Notes under the pieces: generated by a model
The model's database searches: none
What the model was told of the DNA's origin: nothing
Seen by the model: the letters and a program-made list of their open reading frames with translations, nothing else
Made by a program: the position numbers and the translations under genes
DNA from: Gallibacter sp963558965
GTDB taxonomy: Bacteria > Bacillota > Clostridia > Peptostreptococcales > Anaerovoracaceae
DNA: 64,000 bases
Assembly: GCA_963558965.1 (NCBI GenBank)
Contig: CAUWIT010000007.1
Location: 16,577-80,576 of the forward strand
Direction of reading: 5' to 3'
Shown: positions 18,162-27,090 of the stretch, in pieces
Numbering within the stretch: the first letter of the stretch is position 1
Layout: every line of letters begins with the position of its first letter

Positions 18162-18494
18162 ATGGATAAGAAAAAAAGAAATATAATAATTATAGTATTA
18201 GTAATTATATTGATTGTATGTGCAGCTATAATTTTTACTATTATTCAAAGAAATAATTCACCTAAGCTAACAGAACAAGATGTACAAAAAATTGCTTTGG
18301 AAGATGCTTCTATAACAGAAGATGACGCAACATCTATTTCTATTAGCTATGAACAAGATGATAACGAATATGAAGTTGAAATTTTAAGTGAAAACAATTC
18401 AAAAAAATATGAATATACTATTGATGGAAATAGCGGTAAAATTGAAGAACGCGAAACTGAATCAATAACTATTAATAAAAATGTTAATAATTAG
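18162..18494 (+). CDS. Membrane-anchored PepSY domain protein
   Basis: 110 residues. A Lys/Arg-rich start (MDKKKRN) is followed by one hydrophobic anchor (IIIIVLVIILIVCAAIIFTI, about residues 8-27), then an acidic extracytoplasmic PepSY domain: LTEQDVQKIALEDASI and YEVEILSENNSKKYEYTIDG. PepSY modules are thought to restrain peptidases or sense in the envelope. AGGAGG precedes the ATG. It stands alone between a stem-loop and a bidirectional terminator. Confidence 0.8.
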   Translation: MDKKKRNIIIIVLVIILIVCAAIIFTIIQRNNSPKLTEQDVQKIALEDASITEDDATSISISYEQDDNEYEVEILSENNSKKYEYTIDGNSGKIEERETESITINKNVNN

Positions 18495-18503
18495 GTAAAC
18501 AAT

Positions 18504-18544
18504 AAAGCACCTCTTAAAAGATACAAATCTCTAGAGGTGCTTTT
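18504..18544. terminator. Bidirectional terminator between PepSY gene and ruvX
   Basis: AAAGCACCTCT pairs with AGAGGTGCTTT across an 18-base loop. T-runs on both sides serve the plus-strand PepSY gene and the minus-strand ruvX, whose stop is at 18560. Confidence 0.85.
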
Positions 18545-18559
18545 GGATTAGTGGTTTCA

Positions 18560-18985
18560 TTATAAAGTTGATAAATATCTCTGTAAAATAATAACAGCTG
18601 CCTGTTTATCAATTACTTTTTTACGTTTATCTCTTCTCATATCTGCTTGGATTAAGATCTTTTCAGCTTCTACTGTAGACAATCTTTCATCTTGAAAAAC
18701 AATAGGAATATGTGCCATTTTTGAACTTCTCATTTTATTTTCAAGCATTTTTTTAAATTCATATACTTTTTCCGTTTGCGGTGTATCGCTGCCATCAAGT
18801 CTTTTATTTAATCCAATTACAACAGTATCGCAATCGTATTCACGAATATAATCCATTACTTTGTCACAGTCTTTTCTAATGCCAATACGTTCTATTGTAG
18901 TTATACCTTGTGCTGTAATACAAAGCGGATCTGAAACAGCAACACCAATCGTTTTATCTCCTACATCTAAAGCAATTTTTCTCAT
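18560..18985 (-). CDS. ruvX: RuvX/YqgF family putative pre-16S rRNA nuclease / Holliday junction resolvase
   Basis: RNase H-like nuclease of 141 residues, normal for YqgF. Acidic metal ligands are in ALDVGDKTIGVAVSD at residues 5-19; VIGLNKRLDGS and FQDERLST contain the other conserved blocks, and the terminal DKQAAVIILQRYL holds the last Asp. The family processes the 5' end of 16S rRNA; a resolvase role was proposed from the fold. It is the last gene of alaS-ireB-ruvX, an order widely conserved in Firmicutes. Confidence 0.95.
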   Translation of the reverse strand: MRKIALDVGDKTIGVAVSDPLCITAQGITTIERIGIRKDCDKVMDYIREYDCDTVVIGLNKRLDGSDTPQTEKVYEFKKMLENKMRSSKMAHIPIVFQDERLSTVEAEKILIQADMRRDKRKKVIDKQAAVIILQRYLSTL

Positions 18986-19030
18986 ATCGTTAACTCTCTC
19001 CTAATCTTAATTTTCATTAAATAATTTAAA

Positions 19031-19052
19031 AGCGGACCTAAATAGGTCCGCT
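19031..19052 (-). terminator. Hairpin between ireB and ruvX
   Basis: AGCGGACCTA pairs with TAGGTCCGCT around two bases; on the minus strand it is followed by TTTAAATT. It sits 6 bases after the ireB stop, so it probably terminates part of the ireB message and lowers ruvX readthrough. Confidence 0.75.
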
Positions 19053-19057
19053 AATAT

Positions 19058-19309
19058 TTATTTGTTTAAGTAACTTCTTACTAACTCTTCTGCTAAATCA
19101 TCCCTATCAATTTGTCTAATCATATTTCTTGCATTATTATAGCTTGTGATATATGAAGGGTCACCAGAAAGAATAAATCCTACAATCTGATCTATTGGAT
19201 TGTATCCACGCTCTTCCAAAGCATCATAAACAATGCTTAAGATTTCTTTCATAGTCTTCTTTTCCGCAGGTGCTGGTGTGTTAAACATAATTGTGTTTTT
19301 ATTATTCAT
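19058..19309 (-). CDS. ireB: IreB family regulatory phosphoprotein (DUF965)
   Basis: 83 residues matching the UPF0297/IreB family (SIVYDALEERGYNPIDQIVGF, DPSYITSYNNARNMIRQ). In Enterococcus IreB is phosphorylated on Thr by the IreK kinase and affects cephalosporin resistance. The fixed place between alaS and ruvX supports the call. A good sigma-A promoter lies just upstream at 19339-19367. Confidence 0.95.
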   Translation of the reverse strand: MNNKNTIMFNTPAPAEKKTMKEILSIVYDALEERGYNPIDQIVGFILSGDPSYITSYNNARNMIRQIDRDDLAEELVRSYLNK

Positions 19310-19338
19310 ATGCTTTTCCCTCCTCTTTACATAAGTTA

Positions 19339-19367
19339 ATTTTACTACTATAATCGCTTAATTTCAA
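19339..19367 (-). promoter_or_regulatory. Sigma-A promoter for ireB-ruvX
   Basis: Minus strand: -35 TTGAAA (19362-19367), 17-base spacer, -10 TAAAAT (19339-19344), about 30 bases before the ireB ATG. It would allow ireB and ruvX to be expressed apart from alaS. Confidence 0.7.
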
Positions 19368-19404
19368 GGGGATTTTGAAATTTTTACAAAATTTTACAAA
19401 AGAA

Positions 19405-22023
19405 TTATAATAGTGATTCGGCTACTTCAAATGCTGCAGCAATCTTAGATGGATCCTTAGCCCCTGCCTGAGCCATATCAGGTTTACCACCACCGCCACC
19501 GCCAGCAGCTTTAGCGATTTCTTTAATCATATTGCCTGCATGATATCCTTTTTCAACAACATCCTTAGTTAAAGATACTAATAGTGTAACTTTACCATTG
19601 TTTTCTGTAGCAAATACAAGTGCCAAATTGTCATTAGAAGCTTTTAAATCATCAGAAATACTTCTTAAATCATTAACTTCAACATCCTTAAATGCTTTTG
19701 TAATCAACTTAATACCATTGATTTCTTTAGCTTCCTTAATTAAGTTTCCTGATTCTTCATTTAAACTCTGCTGCTTTAATGATTCTAATTCTTTTTTAAT
19801 TGTCTTATTTTCTTCAACAACTGAAGCCAACTTGTCGTTTAGAAGTTCTGGTTTTGATTTTACAGTTTTAGCAGCTTCAAATATTACATTTTCTTTTTCC
19901 TCTAGTCTTGCAAGTAAAGCAGCTCCTGTTACAGCTTCGATTCTTCTTACGCCAGCAGCAATACCACTTTCGTTTACGATTTTAAATGCTCCAATTTGGC
20001 CAGAGTTAGAAACATGGATACCACCACATAGTTCTTTGCTGTATTCGCCAATTGAAACTACTCTTACTGTATCTCCGTACTTATCTTCAAATAAGCCAAT
20101 TGCACCAGATTTTTCAGCATCTTTTATGCTCATTTCCTGACAATCAACATCTAAAAATTGACTTATTTTTTCATTTACAATTGCCTGAACTTTTTCAATC
20201 TGTTCAGCAGTTAAACCTTCGTAATGTGAGAAGTCAAATCTTAAAGTCTTATCATCTACATTTGATCCTGCCTGATGAACATGTTCACCTAACACATCTC
20301 TCAATGCCTGATGTAATAAGTGGGTACAAGTATGGTTGCGGGCACTATTGTTTCTACGAATTACATCAACAGTAGCGCTAACTTCATCCCCTGCTGCTAA
20401 AGAACCTTCAATAACTTCGACTTTATGTGCATAAACATTTTTAACTTTAGTAACTTCTAGAACTTTTGCTTTGCAAGAATGACTCTCAACTGTTCCCAAG
20501 TCGCTAGCCTGTCCACCACCTTTTGCGTAGAATGGTGTTTTGTCTAAAATAACCATAGCTACTTCACCTGAAGCAATTGATTTAAGTTCTTCTTCATCTC
20601 TGAAAATCGCTTTTACAATTCCATTATCTTCAGTATTTTCATATCCTGTGAAAACAGTAGCATCATTAAATAGGTAGTCAATTGCACTTTCTTTCCAAGC
20701 TTCATCACTTTTAGCTGCATCTGACTGTCCCATCTGCTTTTGCTTAGCCATATAGTTATCGAAATCTTCTTTATCTACTGAAAGACCTTTTTCAGTCATA
20801 ATTTCTTCTGTTATTTCAAAAGGAAAACCGTAAGTGTCATGTAGCTTAAATGCTCTTTCACCACTTAAAACAGTAGTGTTTTCCTTTTTCATTTCTTCGA
20901 TATACTCTTCAATAATATTCAAGCCTTGGTTTAGAGTTTTTGAGAATCTCTCTTCTTCCTGAGCTATAATTTTCTTAATTAGAACTTGCTGATCTACTAA
21001 TTCTGGATATGCTCCTCCTGATGTTTTAATAACATCGTCTACTAGGTCTGATAGGAACATTCCCTGAATGCCAAGTTTTTTACCATGACGAACAGCTCTT
21101 CTAATAAGTCTTCTTAATACATATCCTCTACCTTCGTTTGATGGCATAATAGTATCACCAATCATAAATGTAGCAGATCTAATATGGTCAGTTATAATTC
21201 TAATTGATACATCTTTAGGATCTTTGCCGTCGCAGTATTCAACATTTGCTATTTCACATACTCTATTTAAGACATATCTAATTGTATCAACATCAAAAAT
21301 ACTATCTACACCCTGCATGATACAAGCTAATCTTTCTAATCCCATACCTGTATCGATATTTGGATGTGCTAAGTTTTCATATGTTCCATCTTCTTGTCTT
21401 GAGAACTGAGTAAATACATGATTCCAAAATTCGATATATCTATCACAGTCACATCCTGGCTTACAGTCTGGATTATCACATCCATACTCTTCCCCTCTGT
21501 CAAAATAAATTTCTGAACATGGACCGCATGGACCAGTACCGATTTCCCAGAAATTATCATCTTTGCCTAGTCTTACTATTTTTTCTTCTGGGAATCCAAT
21601 TTTGTTTTTCCAAATATTATATGCTTCATCATCGTCTTGGTAAACTGTTACCCAAATTTTTTCTTCTGGCATATGTAAAACTTCAGTTAGAAATTCCCAA
21701 CCCCATGTAATTGATTCTTCTTTAAAATAGTTTCCAAATGAAAATGATCCTAACATTTCAAAAAATGTACCGTGTCTTGAAGTTTGTCCTACATTCTCTA
21801 TGTCTGCAGTTCTAATACACTTTTGACATGTAGTCATCCTTGGAGCAGGCGGTGTTGCCATTCCTGCAAAATATGGCTTAAGTGGAGCCATTCCAGAATT
21901 TATAATTAATAAACTTTTATCATTTTGAGGAATCAAAGAAAAAGAACCTCTTCTATAATGTTCTTTTTTTGCGTAAAAATCCAAAAATAGTTCTCTGATT
22001 TCATTTAATCCTAATTTTTTCAT
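19405..22023 (-). CDS. alaS: Alanyl-tRNA synthetase
   Basis: 872 residues, typical length. It charges tRNA-Ala in the cytosol. The aminoacylation core has FLDFYAKKEHYRRGSFSLIP, INSGMAPLKPYF and RHGTFFEMLGSFSFGNYF. The editing domain carries HTCTHLLHQAL and the zinc-type CGGIHVSNSGQIG. The C-terminal DHHA1 domain ends AAGGGGGGKPDMAQAG. AGGAGG precedes the ATG. Only 91 bases separate it from the divergent aldo/keto reductase, too short for a T-box leader; a -10 TATAAT is present but I see no T-box specifier stem. Confidence 0.98.
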   Translation of the reverse strand: MKKLGLNEIRELFLDFYAKKEHYRRGSFSLIPQNDKSLLIINSGMAPLKPYFAGMATPPAPRMTTCQKCIRTADIENVGQTSRHGTFFEMLGSFSFGNYFKEESITWGWEFLTEVLHMPEEKIWVTVYQDDDEAYNIWKNKIGFPEEKIVRLGKDDNFWEIGTGPCGPCSEIYFDRGEEYGCDNPDCKPGCDCDRYIEFWNHVFTQFSRQEDGTYENLAHPNIDTGMGLERLACIMQGVDSIFDVDTIRYVLNRVCEIANVEYCDGKDPKDVSIRIITDHIRSATFMIGDTIMPSNEGRGYVLRRLIRRAVRHGKKLGIQGMFLSDLVDDVIKTSGGAYPELVDQQVLIKKIIAQEEERFSKTLNQGLNIIEEYIEEMKKENTTVLSGERAFKLHDTYGFPFEITEEIMTEKGLSVDKEDFDNYMAKQKQMGQSDAAKSDEAWKESAIDYLFNDATVFTGYENTEDNGIVKAIFRDEEELKSIASGEVAMVILDKTPFYAKGGGQASDLGTVESHSCKAKVLEVTKVKNVYAHKVEVIEGSLAAGDEVSATVDVIRRNNSARNHTCTHLLHQALRDVLGEHVHQAGSNVDDKTLRFDFSHYEGLTAEQIEKVQAIVNEKISQFLDVDCQEMSIKDAEKSGAIGLFEDKYGDTVRVVSIGEYSKELCGGIHVSNSGQIGAFKIVNESGIAAGVRRIEAVTGAALLARLEEKENVIFEAAKTVKSKPELLNDKLASVVEENKTIKKELESLKQQSLNEESGNLIKEAKEINGIKLITKAFKDVEVNDLRSISDDLKASNDNLALVFATENNGKVTLLVSLTKDVVEKGYHAGNMIKEIAKAAGGGGGGKPDMAQAGAKDPSKIAAAFEVAESLL

Positions 22024-22114
22024 ATATATGTTGCCTCCTACTTACAAATACCTAAAAATTATACCACGAATCGCCTCTTTTGTGTTAAAATTTAAGTAAA
22101 TAAAGGAGCAAAAA

Positions 22115-23062
22115 ATGAAGAAAGTTAAATTAGGTAATACAAATATTTATGTTAGTCAAATAGGCTTTGGTGTTTTAACCATGGGAGGCAGTCAACTTGA
22201 CTTATCGCTAGATGAAGGCGCCGAACTTATAAAATATGCCTTATCCAAAGGCATTAATTTTTTTGATACTGCACAGTATTATGAAACTTATCCCTATATG
22301 CGCAAAGCTTTTGATGAAACAAATGCAAATCCTGTTATTTGTTCAAAATGTTTAGGACATGGTTATTTTGAGATGAGATATGCGGTGCGAGAGGCTTTAG
22401 AAGCTTTAGATCGTGAATATATCGATATATTTTTAATGCACGAAGTTCGTCCAGGAGAAGATAGAACTGGAGCATGGCAATATCTTTTGGAAGCTAAAGA
22501 AGCAGGTCTTGTAAAAGCTATAGGTATATCAACTCATCATATTGATGTTGTCGAAGAATATATGAATCATGAAGACATGGATGTTATTTTTCCTTTAATT
22601 AATTATGATGGTTTAGGTATTCGCAAAGGCGATGGACCTGGTACAAGTGAAGAAATGGCAGAAGCAATAAAAAATGCTGCACAAAAAGGCATTGGCGTAT
22701 TTGCGATGAAAGTTTTTGGTGGTGGTCATTTAACTTGTACATATCAAAAAGCATTGAACTATGTTAAAAATCTTGAAGGCATCTCGTCAATGATGATAGG
22801 TTTTGGTAAAAAGATTGAAATTGATAATGCTATCGATTACATTGATGAAAGGATGGATAAAGATTATCAGCCAGATGTATCTTTAAAAAAGACATATATA
22901 GAGCCTGGTAACTGTGAAGGATGTGGAGCCTGCATAGCACGTTGTCCAAACAAAGCACTCTACTTTAATGATGAAGGTTTTGCAGCTGTAAATCATGATT
23001 TATGTTTAACTTGTGGCTATTGTGCACCTGTTTGTCCAGTTAGAGCAATTATATTATTATAA
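22115..23062 (+). CDS. Aldo/keto reductase with C-terminal 2[4Fe-4S] ferredoxin domain
   Basis: 315 residues. The TIM-barrel AKR part includes GFGVLTMGGS, NFFDTAQYYETYP (catalytic Asp/Tyr region), YIDIFLMHEVRPGE and GVFAMKVFGGGH. The last 50 residues are a bacterial-type ferredoxin: CEGCGACIARCPNKA and CLTCGYCAPVCPVRA, two Cx2Cx2Cx3C sets. Such fused AKRs are common in anaerobes and their substrates are mostly unknown. AAAGGAG precedes the ATG. The gene is single, divergent from alaS and closed by a terminator. Confidence 0.92.
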   Translation: MKKVKLGNTNIYVSQIGFGVLTMGGSQLDLSLDEGAELIKYALSKGINFFDTAQYYETYPYMRKAFDETNANPVICSKCLGHGYFEMRYAVREALEALDREYIDIFLMHEVRPGEDRTGAWQYLLEAKEAGLVKAIGISTHHIDVVEEYMNHEDMDVIFPLINYDGLGIRKGDGPGTSEEMAEAIKNAAQKGIGVFAMKVFGGGHLTCTYQKALNYVKNLEGISSMMIGFGKKIEIDNAIDYIDERMDKDYQPDVSLKKTYIEPGNCEGCGACIARCPNKALYFNDEGFAAVNHDLCLTCGYCAPVCPVRAIILL

Positions 23063-23066
23063 AATT

Positions 23067-23096
23067 AAACCCAGTTTACGGTCAAACTGGGTTTTT
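23067..23096. terminator. Bidirectional terminator between AKR gene and mnmA
   Basis: AAACCCAGTTT pairs with AAACTGGGTTT around ACGGTC, followed by TT on plus and AT-rich sequence on minus. The two convergent genes end on either side. Confidence 0.85.
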
Positions 23097-23106
23097 GTTT
23101 ACATAA

Positions 23107-24186
23107 TTATTTTATTGTATCATTTATTATACCGCCGCCGATAACTTCATTATCCTTATATATTACAAGAGATTGTCCAGGTGTAGCTGCTCTTTGAGGC
23201 TCCTCAAAAGAAACAGTTACAAGTCCTTTGGATTCATCTTTTATAATCATATTGGCCATAGGTGCAGAATATCTAATTTTACCTTTAAGTTTTGCATCTT
23301 TTGCAAAATCAGGAACTTTATTAGAACCTGTTGCTGTAAAAAATACATCTTGAAGTACAATATCTGTAACAAATAAATCTTGGTTTTCTCCCAAAGTAAC
23401 AGTATTATTTTTTACATCTATATCAGTTACAAAAACAGGTTTACCTAATGCAATACCTAAGCCTTTGCGCTGTCCATAAGTATAATTCATAACGCCCTGA
23501 TGTTGTCCTAAAATATTTCCTTGTTTATCAATGAAATTTCCTTTTTTGTTTTTTATACCATTTTCGTGAAGGAAATCAATATAAGATTTGTTGTCATCTA
23601 TGAAACATATTTCTTGACTATCTTTATCATCAGCATTGGACATATTCATATTGCGTGCGATATTTCTTATTTCCTCTTTGCTCTCATACTTTTCAAGAGG
23701 GAAAATAATTCTTTCAATAACTTCTGATTCAAGTCGATATAACATATAAGACTGGTCTTTTTTAACATTAGTTGGAACTTTTACAGTATAGCATGATTGA
23801 TTTTCGCTATAACCTGTTTTGGCATAATGTCCAGTAGCAATATATTTTGCACCAATTTCATCAGCAGTTTCAATTAAAATTTTGAATTTAATATTTGGAT
23901 TACAAACAATGCAAGGGTTTGGAGTTCTACCGTTTGTGTATTCATCTATAAAATTTCCAATAACACAATTACAAAACTCTTTATTTACATTTTTTATAAT
24001 CAAATCGATGCCAATTTCATCAGCAACTTTTTTTGCTTTATTTATACCTTCTTCGTTGTTTTCACTTATATCAAAATAAAGACCTGTTACATCATAACCT
24101 TCTTTTTTTAAAAGTAAAGCGGCAGCTGTACTGTCCACGCCACCGCTTACTCCTAAAACAATTTTATTGTCTAGTAAATTTGTCAT
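23107..24186 (-). CDS. mnmA: tRNA-specific 2-thiouridylase MnmA
   Basis: 359 residues. It thiolates U34 of Lys, Glu and Gln tRNAs using persulfide sulfur from a cysteine desulfurase. The PP-loop is GVSGGVDSTAA at residues 13-23. The catalytic cysteines are in NPCIVCNPNIKF (about 95) and DSQEICFIDD (about 195). Its ATG overlaps the iscU stop by one base (TAATG), so it is coupled to the iscS-iscU sulfur source upstream, which fits its sulfur requirement. Confidence 0.96.
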   Translation of the reverse strand: MTNLLDNKIVLGVSGGVDSTAAALLLKKEGYDVTGLYFDISENNEEGINKAKKVADEIGIDLIIKNVNKEFCNCVIGNFIDEYTNGRTPNPCIVCNPNIKFKILIETADEIGAKYIATGHYAKTGYSENQSCYTVKVPTNVKKDQSYMLYRLESEVIERIIFPLEKYESKEEIRNIARNMNMSNADDKDSQEICFIDDNKSYIDFLHENGIKNKKGNFIDKQGNILGQHQGVMNYTYGQRKGLGIALGKPVFVTDIDVKNNTVTLGENQDLFVTDIVLQDVFFTATGSNKVPDFAKDAKLKGKIRYSAPMANMIIKDESKGLVTVSFEEPQRAATPGQSLVIYKDNEVIGGGIINDTIK

Positions 24187-24635
24187 TATTCAGCATCCTC
24201 AATATCATGATGATCATCCTCATCAGCGTTTGGATCAAAACCTTCTAAGCCTGCATAAGTTTTGCCGTTTTTTTCTGCATAATCATAAATTGCACATTTA
24301 ATTGCATGATCAGCTAAAACTGAGCAATGAATTTTTACTGGAGGCAATCCTCCTAATTCATCGACAATCTGCTTATTTGTAATAGCTAGAGCTTCATCAA
24401 TTGTTTTACCAATAATCATCTCTGTAGCCATTGAAGAAGACGCAATAGCAGAACCACAACCGAAAGTCTTAAACTTTGCATCAACGATAATTTCGTCTTC
24501 TACCTTTATCATTATTTGCATCATGTCGCCACATACAGGGCTTCCGTATGTTCCAACACCATCTGGATTTTCTATTTCTCCAACATTTCTTGGATTTGTG
24601 AAATGTTCCATTACTGTACTATTATACATTGCCAT
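24186..24635 (-). CDS. iscU: IscU/NifU-type Fe-S cluster scaffold protein
   Basis: 149 residues from the ATG at 24635; a TTG at 24650 would add five residues. It assembles Fe-S clusters from IscS sulfur. The three ligand cysteines are in SPVCGDMM, FKTFGCGSAIASSSMA and VKIHCSVLADHA, with the conserved Asp after the first Cys. The C-terminus is extended and acidic (GFDPNADEDDHHDIEDAE), as in clostridial NifU-like scaffolds. Confidence 0.95.
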   Translation of the reverse strand: MAMYNSTVMEHFTNPRNVGEIENPDGVGTYGSPVCGDMMQIMIKVEDEIIVDAKFKTFGCGSAIASSSMATEMIIGKTIDEALAITNKQIVDELGGLPPVKIHCSVLADHAIKCAIYDYAEKNGKTYAGLEGFDPNADEDDHHDIEDAE

Positions 24636-24643
24636 ATTATTTA

Positions 24644-25813
24644 TTACCAACCTTTCTCACTTGAAATTGGAGATAGTTTTCTTAGTTTTTCAACAATTTC
24701 AATCAATACTCCAACTACATAGTCTATATCTTCTTTTGTAGTAAAATCACCTACTGTAAATCTCAATGTTCCATGAATTTTTTCAACTGGTATACCTAAC
24801 GCACTTAAAACGTGTGAAGGTGTTAATGATTTAGAGGAACATGCAGAACCAGTTGATACTGAAATACCGTTTAAGTCTAATAAAATCAACATTGATTCGC
24901 CTTCAATATATTCAAAAGATATATTGGCATTTCCTGGATGTCTGTATTCCATTGAACCATTTACAATAGTATCAGGAATCTTAGTAGTTACCTGTTCAAC
25001 AAAATAATCCCTAAGTTCTCCTACTTCTTTTATATGCTTATCTAAATTTTCGTAAGCAAGTTCAGCAGCTTTACCAAAACCTACTATACCTGGAAGATTT
25101 TCAGTTCCAGCTCTTTTTTTGCTTTCTTGAGCTCCTCCATGAATTAAATTGCTAATTTTAGTGCCTTTTTTAATGTACATAGCGCCTATACCTTTAGGGC
25201 CATAAATCTTATGGCTTGACATAGATATTAGGTCTATTCCTTGCGCTTTAACATCAATGTGCACATTACCTAAAGCTTGTACTGCATCTGTATGGAATGT
25301 AATACCATGTTTTTTAGCAATTGCAGCTATTTCTTCAATAGGCTGAATTGTACCGATTTCGTTGTTAACATACATAACAGAAATAAGTACAGTTTTATCT
25401 GTAATAGCATCTTCAATTTCTTTTGGATCTACTCTTCCATCTTCTCCGATGCCTACATATGTAACGTCAATACCATGCTTTTCTAAAAATTCTGCTGTGT
25501 GTAAAATAGCATGATGTTCAATCTTAGTAGTGATAATGTGATTTCCCTTATCCTTAAGAGCATCTACAACACCTTCGAGTGCCCAGTTATCAGATTCAGA
25601 ACCACCGGCAGTGAAAAATACTTCGCTAGTATCTGCATTAATTAACTTTGCAACTCTTCCCCTTGCTAATTCAAGAGCTTCTTTTGATTCTTGAGCTATT
25701 GAATATAAGCTAGATGGATTGCCATAATGCTCTGTGAAATATGGAATCATTTCATCAAGAACTTCTTTTTTTACTGGCGTAGTTGCCGAATAATCAAGAT
25801 ATACTTGTCTCAT
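24644..25813 (-). CDS. iscS: Cysteine desulfurase (IscS/NifS)
   Basis: 389 residues from the ATG at 25813, which has AAGGAGT upstream; an in-frame ATG at 25846 is poorly placed. PLP enzyme that turns cysteine to alanine and a protein persulfide. Residue blocks: VYLDYSATTPV start, HTDAVQALG, PLP Lys in SMSSHKIYGPKGIG (about 200), and active-site loop Cys in STGSACSSKSLTPSHVL (about 325). It heads iscS-iscU-mnmA. Confidence 0.97.
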   Translation of the reverse strand: MRQVYLDYSATTPVKKEVLDEMIPYFTEHYGNPSSLYSIAQESKEALELARGRVAKLINADTSEVFFTAGGSESDNWALEGVVDALKDKGNHIITTKIEHHAILHTAEFLEKHGIDVTYVGIGEDGRVDPKEIEDAITDKTVLISVMYVNNEIGTIQPIEEIAAIAKKHGITFHTDAVQALGNVHIDVKAQGIDLISMSSHKIYGPKGIGAMYIKKGTKISNLIHGGAQESKKRAGTENLPGIVGFGKAAELAYENLDKHIKEVGELRDYFVEQVTTKIPDTIVNGSMEYRHPGNANISFEYIEGESMLILLDLNGISVSTGSACSSKSLTPSHVLSALGIPVEKIHGTLRFTVGDFTTKEDIDYVVGVLIEIVEKLRKLSPISSEKGW

Positions 25814-25883
25814 AGTCTTTTTACTCCTTATCTTTTTATTTGCCATATGTTTTATACCATCTTTTACTGGTTTAAAACACTTT

Positions 25884-26108
25884 TTATTTGTTTTCTTCGT
25901 TTTGTTTTAAATATTCTGCTTTTTCTTCTTCAGTTAAATCTTCAACAAACTTAACGCGAGATAAATGATGCTTTACCTGGCCCCTAATGGCACTGATGTA
26001 TTCTTTTCTTAGCTGTTCGCGTTCTTTATGTTCTTCTTCAGTTAAACCTTCAGATTTATGCTTAGCAGCTAGCTCATTTATTCTATCTATTGTTTCTTTG
26101 CTAACCAT
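25884..26108 (-). CDS. ynzC: DUF896 (YnzC) family protein
   Basis: 74-residue helical protein; the block IDRINELAAKHKSEGLTEEE and EREQLRKEYISAIRGQVKHHL are typical of YnzC-like proteins, which are SOS-induced with yneA in Bacillus. Here no LexA box is upstream. Function unknown. AAGGAG precedes the ATG. The 224 bases after it to comEA hold only AT-rich sequence. Confidence 0.92.
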   Translation of the reverse strand: MVSKETIDRINELAAKHKSEGLTEEEHKEREQLRKEYISAIRGQVKHHLSRVKFVEDLTEEEKAEYLKQNEENK

Positions 26109-26332
26109 TGTTTTTCTCCTTAAATATTTATTATTACATCTAAATATTATAACTTGAAACAGTAGCTATATCAATAAATAATCACTAAAAATAATAAAAA
26201 GCAAGGTGTAATTTTAGGTTGTTAATATTTAATTTTCAATGTATTTAGTTGCTTGTTTGGAAATATATTTTTTGAATAAACTTATAAAATAAAGTACAGT
26301 AATTTATATTGTCATAAATATTGATTCATTTT

Positions 26333-26989
26333 TTAATTCACACAAATTTTATCTTTGAATTTTTCAAAAGTTTTTTCACCAATTCCACTTACGTCCATGA
26401 TATCTTCTATTTTTTTAAAGTTACCATTTGACTCTCTATGAACGATTATTTTTTCTGCAGTTGCTGGACCTACTCCATTTAAGGTGCGTAGCTCCTCACT
26501 TGATGCAGTATTGATATTTACTTTATCATTTGCTTTTTCCCCAATTACATTACTGTTGTTATCACTTTTCTCACCTTTAACTTCAACCAAAGATGGAACT
26601 ACAATTTTTTGTCCATCCTCAAGCAACGCAGCTCTATTTATATTTGAAATATCCGCCTCCTTTGTTAAACCACCTGCTGTTTCAATAGCGTCATCAATCC
26701 TAGATCCAGGTGGTAACTCTGCAACCATAGGATTTTCGACTTCGCCACTGATATCAACGACAATCTTAGTTTTCACCTCCTCCTCAACATACTCTTCACT
26801 TTCAATAGTTTCTTTTGTAGCTACAGGTACATCATCGTTTTTGTTAAGAAAATAGGAAGTAGATAGACCTATAACTACAATTATTAAAATAAAAATCTTA
26901 ATAAAAAGTTTTTTATTTTCCACTACTAATTTTTTTAATCCCTCTCGATTAAACTCTATATTTTTAAAATTCTCCTTTAAATTTTTCAT
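26333..26989 (-). CDS. comEA: ComEA-like helix-hairpin-helix DNA-binding protein
   Basis: 218 residues, membrane-anchored. A charged start leads to one membrane segment (LFIKIFILIIVVIGLSTSYF, about 29-48). Then comes an SLBB domain (KIVVDISGEVENPMVAELPP) and, at the end, two HhH motifs (NINTASSEELRTLNGVGPAT and DIMDVSGIGEKTFEKF). ComEA binds incoming DNA outside the membrane during transformation. No comEC or other com gene is adjacent here. Its RBS can pair with an upstream complement (see hairpin). Confidence 0.9.
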   Translation of the reverse strand: MKNLKENFKNIEFNREGLKKLVVENKKLFIKIFILIIVVIGLSTSYFLNKNDDVPVATKETIESEEYVEEEVKTKIVVDISGEVENPMVAELPPGSRIDDAIETAGGLTKEADISNINRAALLEDGQKIVVPSLVEVKGEKSDNNSNVIGEKANDKVNINTASSEELRTLNGVGPATAEKIIVHRESNGNFKKIEDIMDVSGIGEKTFEKFKDKICVN

Positions 26990-26996
26990 ATAACAA

Positions 26997-27041
26997 AACC
27001 TCCTGAAATATGTTTACTTAATAATACATCTCCAGGAGGTT
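26997..27041 (-). promoter_or_regulatory. Hairpin that can hide the comEA ribosome binding site
   Basis: AACCTCCTG (26997-27005) and CAGGAGGTT (27033-27041) form perfect 9-bp arms. On the minus strand the downstream arm contains AGGAGG at 26999-27004, 9 bases before the comEA ATG, so the stem would cover it. The same stem followed by TTTTGTTAT could instead terminate the upstream radical-SAM-linked gene. Confidence 0.65.
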
Positions 27042-27090
27042 ATTTGTCAATATTTTACTGTAATATTTTTACAATTATATTTTTGTGATT

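Noticed and set aside
19598..20140. 180-residue plus-strand open frame
   Set aside because: Antisense to alaS, no RBS, low-complexity Ser/Leu-rich product; a shadow of the real gene.
20277..20290. GAACATGTTC resembling a LexA half-site pair
   Set aside because: Spacing between halves is 2, not 4, and it lies inside alaS coding sequence.
22024..22114. Possible T-box leader for alaS
   Set aside because: Only 91 bases to the divergent gene and no specifier or antiterminator stem seen.
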